In this document: piece after piece, positions 1 to 9,687 of the stretch
How the letters are laid out: each line of letters starts with the position of its first letter
How positions within the stretch are numbered: the first letter of the stretch is position 1
Origin: Erwinia rhapontici
GTDB taxonomy: Bacteria; Pseudomonadota; Gammaproteobacteria; Enterobacterales; Enterobacteriaceae
Length of the DNA stretch: 64,000 nt
Assembly (NCBI RefSeq): GCF_012271765.1
Contig: NZ_VRKO01000015.1
Span: 85,512-149,511, forward strand
Reading direction: 5' to 3'
Notes under the pieces: model-generated
The model's input: the letters and a program-made list of their open reading frames with translations, nothing else
What the model was told of the DNA's origin: nothing
The model's database searches: none
Made by a program: the position numbers and the translations under genes

Positions 1-200
1 TTTTGGTGGGCGGGCATGCCCGACCCCTACGATAATCCGACATTGTCTATTTCGTGTGGTTTTGGTGGGCGGGCATGCCCGACCCCTACGATAATCCGAC
101 GGTGTCTATTTCGTGTGTTTTTGGTGGGCGGACATGTCCGGCTCCTGCGATAATCCGGCATTGTAAATTGCGTGTAGGGGCGAGGCATGCCTCGCCCGGC
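1..200. repeat. Tandem array of palindromic repeats, 59-bp period
   Basis: Three direct copies begin near positions 1, 60 and 119 (period 59 bp). Each contains a GC-rich palindrome of the GGGCGGGCATGCCCGACCC type followed by a conserved linker. A fourth palindrome of the related type GGGCGAGGCATGCCTCGCCC lies at about 179-198. The third copy has changed both palindrome arms to GGACATGTCC, so pairing is kept. The array starts at the window edge and may extend further left. It lies just past the 3' end of the LysR gene and is non-coding in my reading. Confidence 0.85.
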
Positions 201-204
201 GGGT

Positions 205-1107
205 TTACAATGAAATGCGCGGTGTTTCGCCCGGCCAGAACTCGCGACAGCAGGTAATCCATGCCTGTGCGCTGCGCGACAGATAGCTCCCCTCGCGCCA
301 GATTAATCCCAGATTCCACACCAGATCCGACTCCAGCGGCAGCCACAGAAGCTGGCTTTTATCCAGACGCTGACAGATAGGCTCCGGCAGAATCGCCACG
401 CCCATACCCGCCTGCACCATCGCGGCCAGAAAATCCCACTGCCCGCTGCGCACCGCAATCTGCGGAGTAAAACCACTGGCCTGAAACGCCCGCATCAGCT
501 GGCGATTAAGGGAAAATTCTTCGTTATAGATCAGGATCGGGTGCCCGGCCAGCTCACTGATCGGCATATGGCTGCGGCGCAACCAGGCCTCGGTACGGGG
601 CACCAGCACGCACAGCGGGTGGCTCATCAGTGACAGCGAATTCAGCGGTAAATCATCAGCGACCGGCAGGGCGGTCATGGCAATATCCAGGCTGCCGGAC
701 AGCACGGCCTGCTGCACCGTCAGGCCGCCAAACTCGGATATTTTCAGCTCCACGCCCGGATAACGCTGACGAAATGCAGAGATCGAACCGGCAATCTGCA
801 TCCCCACCATCGGGGGAATACCCAGGCGCAGCTCGCCGGTTTTTAGCTCGTTGATATCGCTGATTTCCGCTTCCAGCTGCTTAAACTCTTGCAGGATGGT
901 CACGCCGCGCTGGTACACCGCCTGTCCGGTATCCGTCAGATGCAGTTTACGCCCCTCACGGATCAATAAGGTGCAGCCCAGCTCATCCTCCAGCTGGCGC
1001 AACATCTTGCTAATGGTCGGCTGTGTGACGTAGAGCTGCTCGGCGGCACGGGTGAAGCTTTGCTGACGAACCACTTCCACAAAGTAGCGCAGGGCGCGAA
1101 CGTCCAT
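205..1107 (-). CDS. LysR-family regulator, CidR-like
   Basis: This is a 300-residue LysR-type transcription factor. Residues 1-60 form the winged helix-turn-helix (MDVRALRYFVEVVRQQSFT, then the recognition stretch TQPTISKMLRQLE), and the rest is the periplasmic-binding-protein-like effector domain. An upstream in-frame ATG at 1236 would add 43 residues with no family similarity and would run into the divergent gene, so the start at 1107 was chosen. It is divergent from a CidA/CidB-like pair 107 bp away, the arrangement of CidR in other bacteria. It therefore probably controls that pair, and in CidR the signal is linked to acetate or weak acids. The target is inferred from position only. Confidence 0.88.
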   Translation of the reverse strand: MDVRALRYFVEVVRQQSFTRAAEQLYVTQPTISKMLRQLEDELGCTLLIREGRKLHLTDTGQAVYQRGVTILQEFKQLEAEISDINELKTGELRLGIPPMVGMQIAGSISAFRQRYPGVELKISEFGGLTVQQAVLSGSLDIAMTALPVADDLPLNSLSLMSHPLCVLVPRTEAWLRRSHMPISELAGHPILIYNEEFSLNRQLMRAFQASGFTPQIAVRSGQWDFLAAMVQAGMGVAILPEPICQRLDKSQLLWLPLESDLVWNLGLIWREGSYLSRSAQAWITCCREFWPGETPRISL

Positions 1108-1214
1108 AATCATTCCTGTCTGGCATAGTTGGGATAATATTAAGTCATTTTTTTCACCCTTTGTTACCGCTTTATACTCTTTCCCATAAAAACATTCACA
1201 CGGGGGAAAACAGC

Positions 1215-1643
1215 ATGGCATTGGCACTTCGTCCACAGGGTTCTGCCTGGCGGCATCGGGTACAGGTTCCGCTACAGGTGGCGCTTTATGTCGGGCTGTT
1301 TTTAGTCTCAGAACAGCTGGTGAGCTGGCTGCATTTACCCCTTCCCGCCAACATCGTTGGGATGTTGTTGCTGTTGTCGATGATTATGTTGCGCGTAATG
1401 CCGCTGGGGTGGGTCAAAGCCGGTGCCAGCTGGTTGCTGGCTGAAATGCTGTTGTTCTTTGTTCCGGCCGTTGTCGCGGTGGTTAACTATGGCGATCTGT
1501 TGCGCCTTGAGGGCTGGCGAATTCTGCTGGTGATTGGTGTCAGTACGCTGCTGGTGCTGGGCGCCACCTCGCTGGTGGTGGATCGCGTGTATCGCTTCGA
1601 GCTGTGGCTGGCGGCGCGTAAACAGGGGAAGGGCGATGAATGA
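1215..1643 (+). CDS. CidA/LrgA-family membrane protein
   Basis: This is a 142-residue, very hydrophobic protein with about four transmembrane segments. It shows the CidA/LrgA family pattern EQLVSWLHLPLPANIVGMLLL early on and FFVPAVVAVVNYGDLL in the middle. The family is holin-like and has been linked to autolysis control and to export of small metabolites; E. coli YohJ is a relative. The start at 1215 follows a purine-rich ribosome-binding stretch (GGGGGAAAA, about 1202-1210). The longer frame from 1161 was rejected. It overlaps the LrgB-like gene by 8 bp, so the two are translationally coupled. Confidence 0.88.
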   Translation: MALALRPQGSAWRHRVQVPLQVALYVGLFLVSEQLVSWLHLPLPANIVGMLLLLSMIMLRVMPLGWVKAGASWLLAEMLLFFVPAVVAVVNYGDLLRLEGWRILLVIGVSTLLVLGATSLVVDRVYRFELWLAARKQGKGDE

Positions 1644-2334
1644 TTTTATCCTCAGCGTGTTATGTCTGTTGGCCACACTGGCCGTCTACTTCTGCAATAA
1701 ACGGCTGTATCGCCGCTGGCACCGCCTGCTGCTGATGCCCCTGGTGATGACACCGATGGTGCTGGTGGCGCTGCTGGTGGTGGCCCATATCTCCTGGCAG
1801 GACTACATCAGTGAAAGCCGCTGGCTCTTGTGGCTGCTTGGCCCGGCCACACTGGCGTTTGCTGTACCGGTGTATGAGAACATGGCGATCATTCGTCGTC
1901 ACTGGATGTCGCTCAGTGCCGGGGTGATCACCGCCACGGCGGTAGCGGTATGCAGTTCGGTGTGGCTGGCGCAGATGCTGGCGTTGCCGGAGAGCATTCA
2001 GCGCAGCCTGGCAGTGCGTTCCATCACCACGCCGTTTGCGCTTGCGGCAGCGAAACAGCTGGGCGGGCAGCCGGATCTGGTGGCGTTGTTTGTGGTGATC
2101 ACCGGGGTGTTTGGCATGGCGGTGGGTGACCTGTTGTTCCTGCGTCTGGCCATCAAACAAGGCCTGGCGCGAGGGGCCGGATTCGGTGCGGCATCTCACG
2201 GCGCCGGGACGGCGCGCGCGTATGAGCTGGGTCAGCAGGAGGGCGTGGTTTCAAGCTTAGTGATGATGTTATCCGGTGTCGTTACCGTGGTGATAGCGCC
2301 TGCTATCGGGCATGTCATGTGGGCGGTTGGCTAA
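1636..2334 (+). CDS. CidB/LrgB-family membrane protein
   Basis: This is a 232-residue integral membrane protein of the LrgB/CidB/YohK family with about six to seven hydrophobic segments. The conserved C-terminal half shows SITTPFALAAAKQLGG and FGAASHGAGTARAYELG, the family signature. The start at 1636 gives MNDFILSVLC, lies inside the end of the CidA-like gene (8-bp overlap) and matches the usual family length of about 230. It is thought to work together with the CidA-like partner in the inner membrane, in murein hydrolase control or overflow metabolite export. The substrate cannot be told from sequence. Confidence 0.9.
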   Translation: MNDFILSVLCLLATLAVYFCNKRLYRRWHRLLLMPLVMTPMVLVALLVVAHISWQDYISESRWLLWLLGPATLAFAVPVYENMAIIRRHWMSLSAGVITATAVAVCSSVWLAQMLALPESIQRSLAVRSITTPFALAAAKQLGGQPDLVALFVVITGVFGMAVGDLLFLRLAIKQGLARGAGFGAASHGAGTARAYELGQQEGVVSSLVMMLSGVVTVVIAPAIGHVMWAVG

Positions 2335-2474
2335 CAGGACTGGATTCAGTGCGTTTGTAAGGTTACTCAAATTCAACGTGATTAGTTTGTTTCTCATATA
2401 ATTTCAGGGGCGGTTGGTTTACTCTGCAAGCCCGCCGCATCATGGCGTGAGTAAAAATTAATCAGGAGAATAAA

Positions 2475-3020
2475 ATGAAAAGAGTGGCAATGACAACCGG
2501 CGCACTGGCGCTGCTGGCGCTGGCAGGCTCTGCTCAGGCTATCGAAGGTGGCGTGAGTGTGGGTAAGGATTACACTGATGTTCACGTTGGCCTGGGGACA
2601 ACAACCCCTGGTTTTGCGCTTTCCGGTGACTGGCTGCGCAGCGATCATGATGGCAATGTAGAGAGCCTGGGTCTGGGTTACAACGTCGCGATTGGCGATG
2701 TGTTCCTGTCTCCGACCGTTAAAGCGCTGTCGACTAACCCGAAAGACACGAAAGATGGCTACGCGATTGCCATTGGTGGCGGCGTGAAAGTCCCTGTGAC
2801 CAAAATGTTTAACGTGTACGGTGAGTATTTCTACTCTCCTGATTCGTTTTCCAGCCACATCGATAACTACCAGGAAGCATCTGCAGGCGTGAGCTTCCAG
2901 CCAATCTCTCTGGTGGATGTGAGCGTGGGTTACAAGTATATGACGCTGAACGGCAAAGATGGCCGTAAAGATAATGTCGTTGCTGATGGTCCATACGTGG
3001 GCGCCGCACTGCACTTCTAA
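2475..3020 (+). CDS. yfaZ: YfaZ-family outer membrane protein
   Basis: This is a 181-residue secreted protein. A signal peptide covers residues 1-22 (MKRVAMTTGALALLALAGSAQA, cleaved after AQA). The mature part alternates glycine and aromatic residues as in small beta-barrels and ends in phenylalanine (AALHF), the outer membrane barrel signal. Length and layout match E. coli YfaZ (180 residues), whose role is not settled. A good ribosome-binding site, AGGAGAA, precedes the ATG at 2475. It stands alone, and a palindromic repeat array begins about 20 bp after its stop. Confidence 0.85.
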   Translation: MKRVAMTTGALALLALAGSAQAIEGGVSVGKDYTDVHVGLGTTTPGFALSGDWLRSDHDGNVESLGLGYNVAIGDVFLSPTVKALSTNPKDTKDGYAIAIGGGVKVPVTKMFNVYGEYFYSPDSFSSHIDNYQEASAGVSFQPISLVDVSVGYKYMTLNGKDGRKDNVVADGPYVGAALHF

Positions 3021-3039
3021 CGCCCTGCCACCCTGTTTG

Positions 3040-3372
3040 ATACGGACGAGGCGTGCCTCGCCCCTACGGTGATGATACATATACCCGTAGGGGTCGGGCA
3101 TGCCCGCCCCGTTTGACACAGGCGAGGCGTGCCTCGCCCCTACGGTGATGATACATATACCCGTAGGGGTCGGGCATGCCCGATCCGTTTGACACAGGCG
3201 AGGCGTGCCTCGCCCCTACGGTGATGATACATATACCCGTAGGGGTCGGGCATGCCCGACCCGTTTGACTTAGGCGAGGCGCGCCTCGCTCCTATGGTGA
3301 TGGTATATATACCCGTAGGGGGCGGGCATGCCCGACCCGTTTGACATAGGCGAGGCGTGCCTCGCCCGTACG
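3040..3372. repeat. Tandem array of double palindromes, 76-bp period
   Basis: About five copies with an exact 76-bp period fill the gap between the convergent yfaZ-like and actP genes. Each unit carries two palindromes: GCGAGGCGTGCCTCGC and GTCGGGCATGCCCGAC. They are joined by a linker that reads GGTGATGATACATATACCC in most copies, then CGTTTGACA. Variants are scattered through the copies (for example GGCGCGCCTC in copy four). The same two palindromes recur elsewhere in the window with other linkers. The array may act as a transcription barrier or gyrase/IHF-type site, as other enterobacterial repetitive palindromes do; that role is inferred. Confidence 0.9.
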
Positions 3373-3381
3373 GGTTCCGTG

Positions 3382-5040
3382 TTAATGCCCTTTCCCACCC
3401 TCAATCCCGACACCTGTTTGCGATCGCACAAACTGCGCCTGGAAGCGTTGACGCTCTTCCGCACCCGATGCCGAGTTGTCGGTCACCGAGAACAGCCACG
3501 TACCGATAAATGCTGCCAGCATGGAGAACAGCGCCGGATACTCATACGGGAACACGGCTTTGGCATGTCCCAGCACCTGCACCCACACCGTCGGGCCGAG
3601 GATCATCAGCAGCACCGCCGTCAGCAGACCCAGCCAACCGCCAATCATTGCCCCGCGCGTGGTCAGTTTCGACCAGTACATCGACAGCAAAATAATCGGG
3701 AAGTTACAGCTGGCCGCAATCGAGAACGCCAGCCCGACCATAAACGCAATATTCTGTTTCTCAAACATAATGCCCAGCAGGATCGCCACAATCCCCAGCA
3801 GCACCACGGTGATCTTCGACACCCGCAGCTCATCACGTTCGCTCGCCTGGCCCTTACGGAACACGCTGGCATACAAATCGTGTGACACCGCCGAGGCGCC
3901 GGCCAGCGTCAGACCCGCGACCACCGCCAGAATGGTGGCGAAGGCCACAGCAGAGATAAAGCCTAAGAACAGACTGCCGCCCACCGCGTCGGCCAAATGC
4001 ACCGCCGCCATATTATTGCCGCCAATCAGTGCCCCGGTCGCATCCTTAAACGCCGGATTAGCCCCGACCAGCAGAATGGCACCAAACCCGATAATAAAGG
4101 TCAGGAAGTAGAAATAACCCATAAAGCCGGTGGCCCAGAACACGCTCTTACGCGCTTCACGCGCATCGCTGACGGTAAAGAAGCGCATCAAAATATGCGG
4201 CAACCCGGCGGTACCAAACATCAGGCCCAGTCCGAGTGACAGCGCCGATATCGGGTCATGCACCAGCCCGCCTGGGCTCATAATGGCGATGCCTTTCGGG
4301 TGCACCTTCATCGCTTCGGTAAACAGCGTATTGAAGCTGAAGCCAACGGTTTTCATCACCATAATCGCCATAAAGCTGGCGCCGAACAGCAGCAGCACGG
4401 CTTTAATAATCTGCACCCAGGTAGTGGCCAGCATGCCGCCAAACAGCACGTACATCACCATCAGGATCCCGACCAACACCACTGCCACATGGTAGTCCAG
4501 GCCAAACAGCAGCTGGATAAGCTTGCCTGCCCCCACCATTTGCGCAATCAGATACAGCGCCACCACCACCAGAGAACCGCAGGCGGAGAGGGTGCGGATT
4601 GGCTTCTGCTTAAGACGATAAGAGGCCACATCTGCAAAGGTATAGCGGCCGAGGTTACGCAGGCGTTCGGCAATCAGGAACAGAATGATCGGCCAGCCCA
4701 CCAGGAAACCAAGCGAGTAAATCAGCCCGTCATAACCGGAGGTGTACACCAGCGCGGAAATTCCGAGGAATGAGGCGGCAGACATAAAGTCCCCGGCCAT
4801 CGCCAGACCGTTCTGGAAGCCGGTGATATTGCCGCCTGCCGTGTAGTAGTCGCTGCGTGAACGGGTGCGTTTGGAGGCCCAGTAAGTGATCCCCAGCGTA
4901 AAAGCGACGAAAATCAGGAACATGATAATCGCTTCGACGTTAGTCGGCTGGCGCTCTACCGCGCCGCTGATAGCATCGGCGGCCAGTACACCACACGGCA
5001 ACAGTGCCGCCAGCGCAAAGAACAGATGGCGTGATTTCAT
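3382..5040 (-). CDS. actP: Cation/acetate symporter ActP
   Basis: This is a 552-residue sodium:solute symporter family protein, very close in length to E. coli ActP (549). A cleavable leader ([21 protein letters not shown]) is followed by about thirteen transmembrane helices. Family landmarks include [36 protein letters not shown] and [19 protein letters not shown]. It imports acetate and some other short monocarboxylates with a cation across the inner membrane. It is last in the acs-yjcH-actP operon and overlaps yjcH by 4 bp (ATGA), so the three are co-expressed for acetate scavenging. Confidence 0.96.
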   Translation of the reverse strand: MKSRHLFFALAALLPCGVLAADAISGAVERQPTNVEAIIMFLIFVAFTLGITYWASKRTRSRSDYYTAGGNITGFQNGLAMAGDFMSAASFLGISALVYTSGYDGLIYSLGFLVGWPIILFLIAERLRNLGRYTFADVASYRLKQKPIRTLSACGSLVVVALYLIAQMVGAGKLIQLLFGLDYHVAVVLVGILMVMYVLFGGMLATTWVQIIKAVLLLFGASFMAIMVMKTVGFSFNTLFTEAMKVHPKGIAIMSPGGLVHDPISALSLGLGLMFGTAGLPHILMRFFTVSDAREARKSVFWATGFMGYFYFLTFIIGFGAILLVGANPAFKDATGALIGGNNMAAVHLADAVGGSLFLGFISAVAFATILAVVAGLTLAGASAVSHDLYASVFRKGQASERDELRVSKITVVLLGIVAILLGIMFEKQNIAFMVGLAFSIAASCNFPIILLSMYWSKLTTRGAMIGGWLGLLTAVLLMILGPTVWVQVLGHAKAVFPYEYPALFSMLAAFIGTWLFSVTDNSASGAEERQRFQAQFVRSQTGVGIEGGKGH

Positions 5041-5348
5041 CCTTTCACCTCATTCAGCAGTTCGCGGGTCAGACGGTCGAACTCGCCATTAGCACGCCAG
5101 ACGTAAACTCCGGTCAGCAGAAAAGAAATCACAATTAAGCCCACGCCAATCGGAATACCGCGCGTCACGTTGGTCCCTTCATAAAGCGGCGTACCGAGCC
5201 AGCCAGGGGCAAAAGCAATCAGCAAAATAAACCCGACATACAGCACTAACATAATCACGGACAGCAGGGTGGCAAAGCTCTGGCGTTTTCTCACCAGCTC
5301 TTTAAATTTCGCACTTCGTTCTATTCTTTCGTAGAGGACATTGCTCAT
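5037..5348 (-). CDS. yjcH: DUF485 inner membrane protein YjcH
   Basis: This is a 103-residue protein with two transmembrane helices (about residues 24-48 and 65-87) and a charged N-terminus. It matches the DUF485 family, which is almost always encoded between acs and actP. The start [11 protein letters not shown] at 5348 matches E. coli YjcH. The stop overlaps the actP start by 4 bp. The role is unknown but the strict genetic linkage points to acetate transport. About 180 bp separate it from acs, so it may have its own translation control. Confidence 0.94.
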   Translation of the reverse strand: MSNVLYERIERSAKFKELVRKRQSFATLLSVIMLVLYVGFILLIAFAPGWLGTPLYEGTNVTRGIPIGVGLIVISFLLTGVYVWRANGEFDRLTRELLNEVKG

Positions 5349-5529
5349 TGTAATATCTCCAGAGACAGGGTTATTCCTTTGATCCTTGAAGCATTAACGT
5401 CAAGATCGGGGGAATATATTTTTTTTATATCCTGGTACGGACAATATTAAGACGTGAAGCAATCAGATCTGCTCTGCGGCAGGTTTATGATGTCAATATG
5501 AAAAGCAGGGGCACGGTGGCCCCTGTGGG

Positions 5530-7485
5530 TTATGGCATTTTAATGGACTGTTTCTCTTCGAGTAATTTCTCCACTACGCCAGGATCGGCCAGAGTAGAGG
5601 TATCACCGAGATTACTGGTATCACCGGCAGCAATTTTGCGCAGGATACGACGCATTATTTTACCGGAACGGGTTTTCGGTAATGAATCTGTCCAGTGCAA
5701 TACATCCGGGGTGGCAATCGGGCCAATCTCTTTACGTACCCAATTGCGCACTTCGGTATACAGCTCGGGTGAAGGTTCTTCGCCATGATTCAGAGTGATA
5801 TAGGCATAAATTGCCTGACCTTTCAGACCATGCGGAATACCTACCACCGCCGCTTCGGCGATTAAGGGATGAGACACCAGTGCAGATTCGATTTCTGCCG
5901 TCCCCAGGCGATGGCCGGAGACGTTCAGCACGTCATCCACGCGCCCGGTGATCCAGTAATAGCCATCCTCATCACGACGTGCGCCGTCACCGCTAAAATA
6001 CTGATTTTTAAAGGTGGAAAAATAGGTCTGCTCGAAGCGTTCGTGATCGCCATACAGCGTACGCGCCTGGCCCGGCCAGGAGTCGACGATCACCAGGTTG
6101 CCTTCAGTGGCCCCCTCCAGCGCATTGCCTTCGTTATCCACCAGTGCAGGCTGCACGCCAAAGAACGGGTTGGAGGCCGACCCCGGTTTCAGTGCAGTCG
6201 CGCCCGGCAGCGGGGTGATCATAAAACCGCCGGTTTCCGTCTGCCACCAGGTATCCACGATCGGGCAGCGGCCATTGCCGATTTTTTTGTGGAACCACTC
6301 CCAGGCTTCCGGGTTGATCGGCTCACCAACGGACCCGAGGATGCGCAGGCTCGAACGATCGGTCCCTTCAATCGCTTTATCCCCTTCGGCCATCAACGCA
6401 CGCACGGCGGTCGGGGCAGTATACAGGATCGTCACCTTATGCTTGTCGACCACTTCCGCCATACGGCTCGGTTTTGGCCAGTTCGGCACGCCTTCAAACA
6501 TCAGCGTGGTGGCACCACAGGCCAGTGGGCCATACAGCAGGTAGCTGTGGCCGGTCACCCAGCCGACATCGGCGGTACACCAGTAGATATCATCCGCTTG
6601 GTAATCAAATACATACTTAAAGGTGGTGGCGGCATACACCAGGTAGCCGCCCGTGGTGTGCAGCACGCCTTTCGGCTTTCCGGTCGAACCGGAGGTATAA
6701 AGGATAAACAGCGGGTCTTCTGCAGCCACCTCTTCCGGCTCGTGATGGGTGCTGGCGTTGTTCGCCAGCTCGTGCCACCACAGGTCGCGATCGCTGTTCC
6801 AGCCAACCTCTTTACCGGTACGGCGAAACACCACCACGTTCCCCACGCTGGTGACGTTGGGATTGTTCAGCGCATCATCCACGTTTTTCTTCAGTGGGAT
6901 AGTTCGCCCGGCACGTACGCCCTCATCGGCGGTGATCACCAGCCGGGCGTTACAGTCGATAATGCGTCCGGCGACCGCTTCTGGCGAGAATCCACCGAAG
7001 ATCACCGAATGCACAGCGCCAATACGTGCGCAGGCCAGCATGGCAACGGCGGCTTCCGGCACCATCGGCATATAGATAGCCACGACATCGCCTTTGTTGA
7101 TGCCCAGCGCTTTTAAGGTGTTAGCAAAGCGGCAGACGTCCTGGTGCAGCTCGCGATAGGTGATCGTCTTGCTTTCACTGCTGTCATCGCCTTCCCAGAT
7201 GATTGCCGGATGGTCGCCACGCGTTTGCAGATGGCGGTCAAGGCAGTTGGCCGCCAGGTTTAGCGTGCCGTCCTCAAACCAGCGGATAGAGACATTGCCG
7301 GGAGCAAAGGAGGTGTTCTTCACCAACGTGTAAGGCTTAATCCAGTCGAGGATTTTGCCTTGTTCACCCCAAAACGCATCGGGGTCCTGTACCGACTGCT
7401 GATACATTGACGCGTACTGCTGAGCATTGATCTGGGTATTTTCCGCAATGTTCGCGGGAACCGGGTAGGTATGTGATTGGCTCAT
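5530..7485 (-). CDS. acs: Acetyl-CoA synthetase
   Basis: This is a 651-residue AMP-forming acetate:CoA ligase, which makes acetyl-CoA from acetate, ATP and CoA in the cytosol. The ATP-binding motif [17 protein letters not shown], the acetate-pocket region around [16 protein letters not shown], and the C-terminal [16 protein letters not shown] are all present. That last motif carries the lysine acetylated by Pat/YfiQ-type enzymes. Length equals the family standard (about 652). It heads the operon with yjcH and actP. In E. coli, CRP activates acs; I did not find a convincing CRP consensus site in the 520-bp upstream gap. Confidence 0.98.
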   Translation of the reverse strand: MSQSHTYPVPANIAENTQINAQQYASMYQQSVQDPDAFWGEQGKILDWIKPYTLVKNTSFAPGNVSIRWFEDGTLNLAANCLDRHLQTRGDHPAIIWEGDDSSESKTITYRELHQDVCRFANTLKALGINKGDVVAIYMPMVPEAAVAMLACARIGAVHSVIFGGFSPEAVAGRIIDCNARLVITADEGVRAGRTIPLKKNVDDALNNPNVTSVGNVVVFRRTGKEVGWNSDRDLWWHELANNASTHHEPEEVAAEDPLFILYTSGSTGKPKGVLHTTGGYLVYAATTFKYVFDYQADDIYWCTADVGWVTGHSYLLYGPLACGATTLMFEGVPNWPKPSRMAEVVDKHKVTILYTAPTAVRALMAEGDKAIEGTDRSSLRILGSVGEPINPEAWEWFHKKIGNGRCPIVDTWWQTETGGFMITPLPGATALKPGSASNPFFGVQPALVDNEGNALEGATEGNLVIVDSWPGQARTLYGDHERFEQTYFSTFKNQYFSGDGARRDEDGYYWITGRVDDVLNVSGHRLGTAEIESALVSHPLIAEAAVVGIPHGLKGQAIYAYITLNHGEEPSPELYTEVRNWVRKEIGPIATPDVLHWTDSLPKTRSGKIMRRILRKIAAGDTSNLGDTSTLADPGVVEKLLEEKQSIKMP

Positions 7486-8006
7486 AGCTGGCCTCCTTGA
7501 AGATTGTTAATAATATGTCAATCAAAGGTTAAGTGAAGACGCTGGTTTGGCTTTGTTTTCTTTTTGCGCGGCAGATCACGTCATAACAGAATGTGATGGA
7601 ATCGGGGGAACTGCCTGCTCTAAAGATATTCATTTACCGTCAGAACCGCTGAGATGCGCACGACATGTCGTGCAAAAAAAGCGCATATAGACCATTTTGT
7701 TTCTGCGGGGAATGGCGGGGTTATGCATAGCTATGCTGTTTTTATTCTGAATATTTCTAATTATTACAAAGACTTATTTCTTCATGTTAACGGTAGCGCT
7801 TTATCCTGTTAATAGATAGTAAAGTAGCCACATCTCTCGCAGGGTTGCATTTAGTCCGTTGAAAATGGTACTGATTACGCGCCTGTCAATCAGGTTTCAA
7901 CTATCCACTACCTGCGAATTGCCCGATCCCGGTCAGCCTCCTTTGAGTGTTATTCACTCCGCATGCACCACGCGGAAAGCAGGTTTTGTTAAGGAAATGA
8001 CGCGTT
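7486..8006. other. Divergent acs/gltP intergenic region
   Basis: This 521-bp gap holds no gene. It must carry the promoters of acs (leftward) and gltP (rightward). A perfect 16-bp palindrome, GCACGACATGTCGTGC, lies at 7658-7673 and is followed by a run of seven A. A small hairpin, GAGTG/CACTG-like (GAGTG at 7945-7949 pairing with CACTC at 7955-7959), lies in the gltP leader. In E. coli the nrfA-G operon sits between acs and gltP; no trace of it is visible here. Confidence 0.6.
7658..7673. promoter_or_regulatory. Perfect 16-bp palindrome, candidate operator
   Basis: GCACGACATGTCGTGC is a perfect inverted repeat 173 bp upstream of acs and 333 bp upstream of gltP. It does not match the CRP, FNR or LysR consensus. 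Its location between divergent promoters suggests a regulator site; the regulator is unknown. Confidence 0.45.
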
Positions 8007-9308
8007 ATGAAAGCCGTAAAGTTCAGCCTTGCCTGGCAAATATTGATTGCGCTGGTGCTGGGGATCGCCGCTGGGGCGATATTGCATAATCAGCCAGAAA
8101 ATCGTGAATGGTTAGTCACCAACGTTCTCAGTCCTGCCGGTGATATCTTTATCCATCTGATCAAAATGATCGTTGTACCGATTGTGATTTCTACACTGAT
8201 TGTCGGCATTGCCGGTGTCGGTGATGCTAAAAAACTCGGACGTATTGGTGTGAAAACCATCGTCTATTTCGAAGTGATTACCACCATTGCCATTGTGACA
8301 GGAATTACTCTGGCGAACGTGTTTCAACCCGGCTCCGGCATTGATATGTCGACGCTGGCAACGGTGGACATCTCTAAGTATGAAGCCACAACGGCGCAGG
8401 TTCAGGGGCAGCCACACAGTCTGGTAACCACTATCCTGTCGCTGATCCCGCAGAATATTTTTGCGGCGATTGCGAAAGGCGACATGCTGCCCATTATCTT
8501 CTTCTCGGTGCTGTTCGGCCTGGGCCTCTCTTCGCTGCCGTCTGAACACCGTGACCCGCTGGTGAAAGTGTTCCGTTCGACCTCAGAAGCGATGTTCAAA
8601 GTCACCAATATGATCATGCGCTATGCGCCGATTGGGGTGTTTGCGCTGATCTCCGTCACCGTTGCAAACTTCGGTTTCGCTTCACTGTGGCCGCTGGCTA
8701 AGCTGGTGATACTGGTGTATGTGGCGATCCTGTTCTTCGCACTGGTGGTACTGGGTGCGGTGGCGCGCTTCTGTAAGCTGCGTATTACAACGTTAATACG
8801 CATCCTGAAAGATGAGCTGATCCTCTCTTACTCTACCGCCAGTTCGGAAACCGTGCTGCCGCGTATCATGGAGAAGATGGAAGCCTACGGTGCACCTAAG
8901 TCGATCACCAGCTTTGTGGTACCGACGGGCTACTCGTTTAATCTTGACGGCTCCACCCTCTATCAGAGCATTGCGGCAATCTTTATTGCCCAGCTGTACG
9001 GCATTGACCTCTCCCTGGGGCAGGAAATCGTGCTGGTGCTGACGCTGATGGTGACGTCGAAAGGTATTGCGGGCGTGCCGGGCGTGTCCTTTGTGGTGCT
9101 GTTGGCAACGCTAGGAAGCGTGGGTATTCCGCTGGAAGGGCTGGCGTTTATTGCCGGTGTTGACCGTATCCTCGATATGGCGCGTACGGCGCTGAACGTG
9201 GTGGGTAATGCGCTGGCGGTGCTGGTGATTGCCAAGTGGGAAGATCAGTTTGATGCCAAACAGGCCGTAGCCTATGAAGCGCAGCTAAAAACGCAGACTT
9301 CAGTCTGA
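8007..9308 (+). CDS. gltP: Glutamate/aspartate:proton symporter GltP
   Basis: This is a 433-residue DAACS-family transporter (E. coli GltP is 437). The first helices (SLAWQILIALVLGIAAGAIL), the serine-rich re-entrant motif SYSTASSETVLPRIM and the ion-site helix SFVVPTGYSFNLDGSTLYQS are all intact. The following VTSKGIAGVPGVSFVVLLAT is the second re-entrant loop region. It imports glutamate and aspartate with protons. The start at 8007 (MKAVKFSLAWQ) follows AAGGAAATGACGCGTT, a usable ribosome site. Its linkage to acs-actP mirrors E. coli gene order with the nrf genes missing, which supports the assignment over DctA. Confidence 0.93.
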   Translation: MKAVKFSLAWQILIALVLGIAAGAILHNQPENREWLVTNVLSPAGDIFIHLIKMIVVPIVISTLIVGIAGVGDAKKLGRIGVKTIVYFEVITTIAIVTGITLANVFQPGSGIDMSTLATVDISKYEATTAQVQGQPHSLVTTILSLIPQNIFAAIAKGDMLPIIFFSVLFGLGLSSLPSEHRDPLVKVFRSTSEAMFKVTNMIMRYAPIGVFALISVTVANFGFASLWPLAKLVILVYVAILFFALVVLGAVARFCKLRITTLIRILKDELILSYSTASSETVLPRIMEKMEAYGAPKSITSFVVPTGYSFNLDGSTLYQSIAAIFIAQLYGIDLSLGQEIVLVLTLMVTSKGIAGVPGVSFVVLLATLGSVGIPLEGLAFIAGVDRILDMARTALNVVGNALAVLVIAKWEDQFDAKQAVAYEAQLKTQTSV

Positions 9309-9316
9309 TAACTCCA

Positions 9317-9344
9317 CGGGCTGGTGGCCCTGATCGCCAGCCCG
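9317..9344 (+). terminator. Weak hairpin after gltP
   Basis: CGGGCTGG (9317-9324) pairs with CCAGCCCG (9337-9344) across a 12-nt loop, 9 bp after the gltP stop. No U-tract follows, so termination would be weak or factor-dependent. Confidence 0.35.
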
Positions 9345-9596
9345 AATAAGCTCTCCCTGCGCACTTCTTCCTTTATCGCTATCATTTTATCTGGGGTATC
9401 TGTGGGCATTCCCCTGCATCACCTATCCGCCTGGTAAAGATGCATTGGCAATATCATAAATTTTCCCTGAAGAATAATGACTTACTAAAATCATGGTTTT
9501 TTGTTGTTTCCAGGCCGTGATTTTTTGTGGGTCAGCGTCCGTGCGTCGATGTTACAAGCTTTGTCGCCCGGATCACGAAATTTATAAAAACCCTGC

Positions 9597-9623
9597 TAAA
9601 GATCCCCTATTTCGCGCCGAAAA
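9597..9623 (+). promoter_or_regulatory. Sigma-28 (FliA) promoter of the Aer-like gene
   Basis: TAAAGATC (9597-9604), an 11-bp spacer and GCCGAAAA (9616-9623) match the flagellar sigma-28 consensus TAAAGTTT-N11-GCCGATAA, including the key TAAA and GCCGA cores. The site lies 64 bp before the start of an Aer-like chemoreceptor, a known class of sigma-28 target. The rest of the 379-bp gltP-aer gap (9309-9687) shows only AT-rich sequence and the weak hairpin near 9330. Confidence 0.8.
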
Positions 9624-9687
9624 TATAAAAAAACGTTACTAATTTTTCCTGGTCCAACTCCCGTTGATCCATTCAAGGATTTAACTC

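Noticed and set aside
1-3372. CRISPR-like arrays
   Set aside because: Repeats are spaced regularly, but the intervals between palindromes are themselves repeated and not unique spacers, and no cas gene is present.
5869-7116. 415-codon plus-strand frame opposite acs
   Set aside because: It is the antisense shadow of acs, rich in His, Arg and Gly with no start signal; acs is certain.
7588-7606. TGTGATGGAATCGG as a CRP site for acs
   Set aside because: Only the left half fits; the right half lacks TCACA. The nearby ATCAC and GTGAT halves face the wrong way.
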